From CAYGWX01 sp964353855 [NCBI: uncultured bacterium] (GTDB lineage: Bacteria; Edwardsbacteria; CAYGWX01), in the NCBI GenBank assembly GCA_964353855.1, contig CAYGWX010000037.1, positions 1 through 22,643 on the forward strand: a stretch of DNA of 22,643 bases. The letters run 5' to 3'. Of this stretch, positions 18,801 through 22,643 are shown piece after piece. The notes under the pieces were generated by a model that searched no databases, was not told where the DNA came from, and was given only the letters and a program-made list of their open reading frames with translations. Numbering within the stretch: position 1 is the first letter of the stretch; every line of letters begins with the position of its first letter. A program made the translations under genes and the position numbers.

Positions 18801-19270
18801 ATTTTAATGAAGTGGGAGGTAAGAAAGCCGAGCATTATCAATACTCAAGGATCGGCATGCAAGGCATCACAGGCGTTAACGAAAAAGTGCGACTGAAAAT
18901 GACCCTTTTGCCACCGAAAGTGTTTTGTGCGAATTCTGTCAATTATATGGTATTTAACAAGCCGTCGCTCAATTTGAACTTTGCGCTTGGCATTTTGAAT
19001 AGCCAACTATTGAATTACATATTTACCAAGTTCAGCACAAACAGCAATGTTAATGGGTATGAGGTGGATAATTTACCATTCCCTAATCCGGTTGACTTGA
19101 AGTACATAAATGCAATATCCGATCACGTAAACCACATCCTCGCATCGAAGGCGAGAAACCCATTAGCTGACACCTCAACTCTGGAGCGAGAGATTGACAG
19201 AATTGTTTACGAGCTGTACGGGCTAACAGTTAAGGAAATCAAGATAGTTGAGAAAGGAATTGGGGAATAA
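15827..19270 (+). CDS. Eco57I-type N6-adenine DNA methyltransferase (large, BREX/type IIG-like)
   Basis: An 1147-aa DNA methyltransferase expected to methylate adenine in a specific sequence. SAM-binding motif I is LDPAVGSGAF (D516) and the catalytic motif IV is GNPPY (N754-P-P-Y757), the order of gamma-type N6A methylases; an ENCLYGVDIQPIAVQIAKMR block follows motif I as in Eco57I proteins. Residues 1-500 are a long N-terminal region (YALFVFSNATQDRWHFLNV, then a helical part with FCWFVKEKGLIPE) shared with large defence-associated methylases; I see no clear nuclease motif. Residues about 900-1110 look like a TaqI/Eco57I-type target-recognition domain ending LGILNSQLLNYIF...NGYEVDNLPFPNP. From about 18100 the gene is much more AT-rich than before or after. 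The ATG at 15827 follows TAAGAG closely, a modest ribosome site. It is followed at once by the PLD-helicase gene. Confidence 0.93.
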   Translation: MSKAEIGQKKEVFDLLKDLNGLDPLKELFWHRLSYKRISQPLSRTGWSDTARGALAEDPVLFAGGGKDNDFHIIYARLNSDRLLLGQERPIATRLLRDHPYALFVFSNATQDRWHFLNVKYDTELEKRRLFRRITIGPEERIGQRLRTASERLSLIDLDTAKAKLSDSAPLTIQDLHDTAFDVEAVTKAFYKELANWYFWALKNVRFPKDAPKEADGHDHIAVIRMITRLIFCWFVKEKGLIPEVLFDQRRLEELLDGFAPDKDARNDSVFYKAILQNLFFATLNTEMDKRGWTRDEQNFMAHSLYRHRDLFKKPGEALALFKNIPFLNGGLFECLDKDLGENAKSRYVRIDGFSRRPDSQPVVPDFLFFGPEREVDLSADYGDKKFRKVRVRGLVHTLHRHHFTIEENTPIEQEVALDPELSGKVFENLLAAYNPETGATARKQTGSFNTPREIVDYMVDEALIAYLKGSIATENTGDTENKLRRLMTWEESSHDFGAKETETLIAAIDGLKALDPAVGSGAFPMGILHKLVFTLGKLDPNNEKWRERQRQRAIHETEETFRIGDKEERQKRLEDINEVFEQNASDYGRKLYLIENCLYGVDIQPIAVQIAKMRFFISLIVDQRVYPDATNLGVRALPNLETKFVAANTLIGIEKPDQMALRNPDIDRKEADLRKVREKHFNAKTPVSKAKWREQDKKLRNEIAELLKSDGWGDTTAKQLASWDPYDQNASATFFNPEWMFGVREGFDVIIGNPPYGLLNKRQNKAEAIVVTDKQLRYFKTCSDYAPAQGGMINIYRLFIIKSIHLLAKDGTFSEIFPLAFLGDSSVSNLRKWILDYCQIRFIEVFPERDDINKRVFEAAKMSVCIIVLRRQRALDRSFTMRIHTDRFVDASNPKTLLSVDHIELLDKTTATIPVLSQADLDLLIKLYRQSSRVREVGHCYTGEIDLTLAKKYISHSTKDVSLFRGAIIDRYTIRQEMSQGEFLYLKASKYFNEVGGKKAEHYQYSRIGMQGITGVNEKVRLKMTLLPPKVFCANSVNYMVFNKPSLNLNFALGILNSQLLNYIFTKFSTNSNVNGYEVDNLPFPNPVDLKYINAISDHVNHILASKARNPLADTSTLEREIDRIVYELYGLTVKEIKIVEKGIGE

Positions 19271-19283
19271 CGAGAGTATTTCT

Positions 19284-22200
19284 ATGCCCACCCACGACAT
19301 CATAGACAACCGCACCCAAAAGCTCTCCGACCATATCAACCGCCTTCTGGGGACCACCGACCTCGCCCGGTTCGCAGTCGGCTACTTCTTCCTCTCCGGT
19401 CTCGAGCCCATCGCGGGAAAACTCGCCAAGCTCCCGGAACTCCGCCTGCTCATCGGCAACACCACCAACCGCGCCACCTTAGAGCAGATCGCCGAAGGCT
19501 GTCAGCGCTTAGACCTCGTAGCAGACAAAGCAGAGGCAGAAGCCTATCCCAAGCGGGCCGAGGAACGGGAGATGACCGCCAAGACCGGGGAAAAACTCCG
19601 CATTGCCGTAGAGCTCATGGACCAGACCGATGAGGGGGAAGAGTTGGTGAAATCCCTGGCCCAGCTCATCGAAGAAAAACGCCTCAAGGTGAAGGTTTAC
19701 ACCAAGGGCCGGATGCATGCCAAAGCCTACATCTTCGATTATGGCAAGATCTTCGACGGAAAAGGGAAACCCGCAGAGCGACATGAAGAGGGCATCGCCA
19801 TCGTAGGGTCCTCCAACCTCACCCTGGCCGGGATCACCCACAACACGGAATTAAACGTCGTCGTCCAGGGAAACGACAACCACACCGAGCTCGTGCGCTG
19901 GTTTGACCGGCTCTGGGACGAGTCCCAGGACTTCGACGAAACCCTGATGCATGAAATCCAGGCGTCCTGGGCCCTGGCCCCGGCACGGCCTTACGACATT
20001 TACATGAAAGCCCTGTACGCCCTGGTCCGGGAGCGCCTGGAGGGAGAGGACGATAAGGACATCCTCTGGGAAGACGAGATCACCAGGAAGTTAGCCGATT
20101 TCCAGAAGGTCGGGGTGCGCCAGGCCATCCAGATGATCCGGGACTACGGGGGAGGTTTCGTGGCCGACGTCGTGGGATTGGGAAAAAGCTACATCGGCGC
20201 GGCCATCGTCAAGCACTTCGAGCGGACGCACCACGCCCGGCCTTTGATCATCTGCCCGGCACCCCTCAAAGACATGTGGGAAATCTACAACGAAGCCTAC
20301 GAGCTGAATGCCAGGGTGCTTTCCATGGGACTCATGAAGGAGGACGATAAGGGATTGCCCAAACTCCTTCTGGAAGACCCCAAATACCGCGACCGGGACT
20401 TCGTACTCTTAGACGAGAGCCACAACTTCCGCTACCCGGATACCCAGAAATACAAGGTTCTCCAAGCTTATCTGGCTACGGGAAAACGCTGCTGCTTCCT
20501 CACGGCCACGCCCCGGAACAAGAGCGCCTGGGACGTGTATCACCAGATCAAGCTCTTCCATCAGGACGACAAGACCGACCTGCCCGTAGACCCGGCCCAC
20601 TTAAGAGACTACTTCAAGCTGATCGAAAAGGGAGAACGCAGGCTCCGGGACCTTTTGGCGAACATCCTGATCCGGCGAACCCGGAACCACATCCTGCGCT
20701 GGTACGGCTACGATGCCGAAACACACGAAAAGGTGGACCCGACCCGGTTCAAAGACTACCAGGAGGGCAGGAGAAGGGCTTACGTGCTGGTGGGAGAAAA
20801 ACACCAATTCTTCCCGAAGCGGGAACTGGATACCATCGAATACAGCATCGAGGAAACCTACCAGGGGCTCTACCAACGGTTACGGGGATATCTCGGAAAG
20901 GCCAGAAAGGGACAGGCGGATAAATACCCCGAGGATGAACTGAGCTATGCCCGGTTCGGGCTGTGGCATTACGTCAAAAAAGAGAACCAGCGTCAAGAGC
21001 CTTACGGCGGACTGCACAGAGCCGGGAAGAACCTGAGAGGCCTGATGCGGGTGCTGCTCTTCAAGAGGTTCGAGTCCAGCGTCTATGCATTCCAGGAAAC
21101 GGTCCGAAGGCTCCTGAGGGTCCATGAGGCCTTCGCCAGGGCCCTGGACGAGGGCATCGTCCCGGCAGGGGAGGACGCCCAGGCACTGCTCTACTATACA
21201 GATTATGCGGATGAGGACGACCTCTTAAGCGCCCTCCGGGAGGTGTCAGGGAAATATTCCGTAAAAGACTTCGACCTCGCCCGGCTCAAAGAGCACATCG
21301 AGCACGACATCAGACTGCTCAAGAAGGTCCTGAACTTGGTGGAGCCCATCACCCCGGATAAGGACGCCAAGCTCCAGGTCCTCATGGAACGCCTGAGAAA
21401 ATCACCCCTCAAAGAGGGAAAGCGCCTGATCTTCACCCAGTATGCGGATACCGCCCGTTACCTATATCAGAACCTGAACCCGAATGATAAAAGGGACGAC
21501 ATCGAGGTCATCTACAGCGGGGACAAAAGCAAGGCGCGGGTGGTGGGCCGGTTCGCGCCCAAGGCCAACCCGGAATACCATTACGTTCGGGACGGGGAAA
21601 AGGAGCTGATGACTGTGGTGGCTACGGACGTATTGGCCGAAGGCTTGAACCTCCAGGACTGCGACAAAATCATCAACTACGACCTGCACTGGAACCCGGT
21701 GAGATTGATCCAGCGGTTCGGGCGGATAGACCGTATCGGGACCGAGCATGAGGTCATCTACGGGTTCAACTTCCTGCCGGAGATCGGCATCGAGAAAAAC
21801 TTGGGGCTCAAGGAGAAGCTCAAAAACCGCATCCAGGAGATCCACGATACCATCGGCGAGGACTCCGCCATCCTGGACACCTCGGAACAGCTCAACGAGG
21901 AAGCGATGTATGCCATCTACGAGCAAAAGGGCGGTCAGCTCTCCCTCTTGGAGGACGAGGAGGAAAGCCTGGACCTGAACGAAGCCGAGGAGATGCTGAG
22001 GAAGATGAGAGCCGAAAACCCCGGGGAGTTCGAGCGCATCGCCAGCCTGAGGGACGGCATCCGCACGGCCTGGGCGGCCAAAGCCAAGAAGTTCTTCGTC
22101 TTCTGCCAAGCGGGACGCTACCAAAAACTCTATCTTCTGGATGAAGCCAAGACAGGGGAAATCAACGACATCCCGAAAATCCTGGGAACAATCAAATCCG

Positions 22201-22616
22201 GGACAGAACAAAAAGGCGTACCCCTGCCAGCCGGATACAACGCCAGGGTCATGGAGGTCAAGCGGAAGTTCACTGAGGAAGCTAAGCACCGCCAAGCCGA
22301 AAAGGAGTATACCCTTTCCTTGAGCCACGGACAGCGCTACGTCCTGAGGGAGCTGCGCCTGCTCTTCGGGGAGGCCGCTGACGAGGATAAGAAAGCGCAA
22401 ATCAATATCCTGGAAAAGGCTTTTCGGGGAGCCCTGACCGCGGCGGTCAATAGGGAACTGAACCTACTGCGCAGGAATTCGGTTGCTGGCGAAAAGCTCT
22501 TTGCGAACCTCGTCACCCTCTACCACCAACACAACATGAAGGATTGGGCGGAACGGAGGGCGCTGGGCACGGAAGGGGAGGATATCCCGAGGGTGGTTTG
22601 CAGTGAGGTGCTTTGA
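19284..22616 (+). CDS. PLD-nuclease/Snf2-type helicase fusion, partner of the methylase
   Basis: A 1110-aa two-part protein. Residues about 1-215 are a phospholipase-D-like domain with one HKD half-site: H145-A-K147, then GSSN (175-178), LTLAG and E189. One half-site per chain implies dimerisation to form a nuclease site. Residues about 275-830 are an SF2 motor of the Snf2/RapA type: Walker A DVVGLGKS (K301), DESH (377-380), TATP (407-410), ATDVLAEGLNLQ and QRFGRIDRIG (810-819). A helical insertion sits between the two motor halves and a helical C-terminal region follows. I prefer the ATG at 19284, 13 nt after the methylase stop with GAGAG upstream; an in-frame TTG at 19248 would add 12 residues and overlap the methylase. 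It could be the ATP-dependent cleavage arm of a restriction system; this is inference from domains and context. Confidence 0.92.
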   Translation: MPTHDIIDNRTQKLSDHINRLLGTTDLARFAVGYFFLSGLEPIAGKLAKLPELRLLIGNTTNRATLEQIAEGCQRLDLVADKAEAEAYPKRAEEREMTAKTGEKLRIAVELMDQTDEGEELVKSLAQLIEEKRLKVKVYTKGRMHAKAYIFDYGKIFDGKGKPAERHEEGIAIVGSSNLTLAGITHNTELNVVVQGNDNHTELVRWFDRLWDESQDFDETLMHEIQASWALAPARPYDIYMKALYALVRERLEGEDDKDILWEDEITRKLADFQKVGVRQAIQMIRDYGGGFVADVVGLGKSYIGAAIVKHFERTHHARPLIICPAPLKDMWEIYNEAYELNARVLSMGLMKEDDKGLPKLLLEDPKYRDRDFVLLDESHNFRYPDTQKYKVLQAYLATGKRCCFLTATPRNKSAWDVYHQIKLFHQDDKTDLPVDPAHLRDYFKLIEKGERRLRDLLANILIRRTRNHILRWYGYDAETHEKVDPTRFKDYQEGRRRAYVLVGEKHQFFPKRELDTIEYSIEETYQGLYQRLRGYLGKARKGQADKYPEDELSYARFGLWHYVKKENQRQEPYGGLHRAGKNLRGLMRVLLFKRFESSVYAFQETVRRLLRVHEAFARALDEGIVPAGEDAQALLYYTDYADEDDLLSALREVSGKYSVKDFDLARLKEHIEHDIRLLKKVLNLVEPITPDKDAKLQVLMERLRKSPLKEGKRLIFTQYADTARYLYQNLNPNDKRDDIEVIYSGDKSKARVVGRFAPKANPEYHYVRDGEKELMTVVATDVLAEGLNLQDCDKIINYDLHWNPVRLIQRFGRIDRIGTEHEVIYGFNFLPEIGIEKNLGLKEKLKNRIQEIHDTIGEDSAILDTSEQLNEEAMYAIYEQKGGQLSLLEDEEESLDLNEAEEMLRKMRAENPGEFERIASLRDGIRTAWAAKAKKFFVFCQAGRYQKLYLLDEAKTGEINDIPKILGTIKSGTEQKGVPLPAGYNARVMEVKRKFTEEAKHRQAEKEYTLSLSHGQRYVLRELRLLFGEAADEDKKAQINILEKAFRGALTAAVNRELNLLRRNSVAGEKLFANLVTLYHQHNMKDWAERRALGTEGEDIPRVVCSEVL

Positions 22617-22643
22617 AACGACCTGCCCACCGACCCCCACCCC
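22617..22643. other. right window edge after the PLD-helicase stop
   Basis: Only 27 nt remain. A frame from a GTG at 22603 stays open to the edge, but it has no visible ribosome site and is too short to judge, so whether the operon continues with a third gene cannot be seen here. Confidence 0.3.

Noticed and set aside
15827-22616. Complete BREX or DISARM system
   Set aside because: No PglZ, BrxC, BrxL, DUF1998 or separate PLD gene is present in the window; only a large methylase and a fused PLD-helicase are seen, so a named type is not justified.

Overview
The window reads as chromosomal DNA from a Gram-negative, respiring bacterium, probably a member or relative of the FCB superphylum or one of its uncultured sister phyla. 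Four things point that way. SecA (complement 7840-10875) carries the long insertion between its DEVD box and its second motor half that I recall from Bacteroidota/Chlorobiota-type SecA proteins. A secreted protein (complement 770-2164) ends in a FlgD-like/type IX-like C-terminal sorting domain. An LpxL-type acyltransferase implies an outer membrane with lipid A. Most genes are GC-rich. The species cannot be named from the sequence alone.

Layout. 1-202: no gene, only a terminator hairpin. 203-649 (-): small cysteine-containing protein resembling the ATC hydrolase family. 770-2164 (-): secreted alpha-helical-toroid-like protein with a C-terminal sorting domain, driven by a near-perfect promoter. 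2350-5139 (+): three-gene respiratory operon of Rieske protein, b6/subunit IV-type cytochrome b and a nine-haem cytochrome c, i.e. a quinol-oxidising Rieske/cytochrome b complex in which a multihaem c replaces cytochrome c1/f. A hairpin terminator separates it from the convergent minus-strand block 5203-10875: secA, mutM, a DUF421 membrane protein and asnA, where asnA also has its own consensus promoter. Complement 11144-15116 is a second operon: a DUF362/ferredoxin protein, a lipid A-type acyltransferase and a TMTC-like GT-C membrane protein with TPR repeats.

15173-15826 is a repeat-rich intergenic accessory region. It holds a perfect 13-bp inverted repeat, three 11-bp tandem repeats, a striking array of GTAAT pentamers phased at exactly 10 bp, a consensus promoter and a leader hairpin. 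It leads into 15827-22616 (+), a two-gene candidate defence or restriction-modification module: an 1147-aa Eco57I-type N6-adenine methyltransferase, then an approximately 1110-aa fusion of a phospholipase-D nuclease domain with a Snf2/RapA-type helicase motor. The 3' third of the methylase gene is conspicuously AT-rich, as if its target-recognition part had a separate origin.

The methylase plus PLD-helicase pair with its phased-repeat upstream region is the strongest candidate for an incompletely described system. Secondary points of interest are the apparent leaderless starts of secA and the Rieske gene, and the internally duplicated nine-haem cytochrome.
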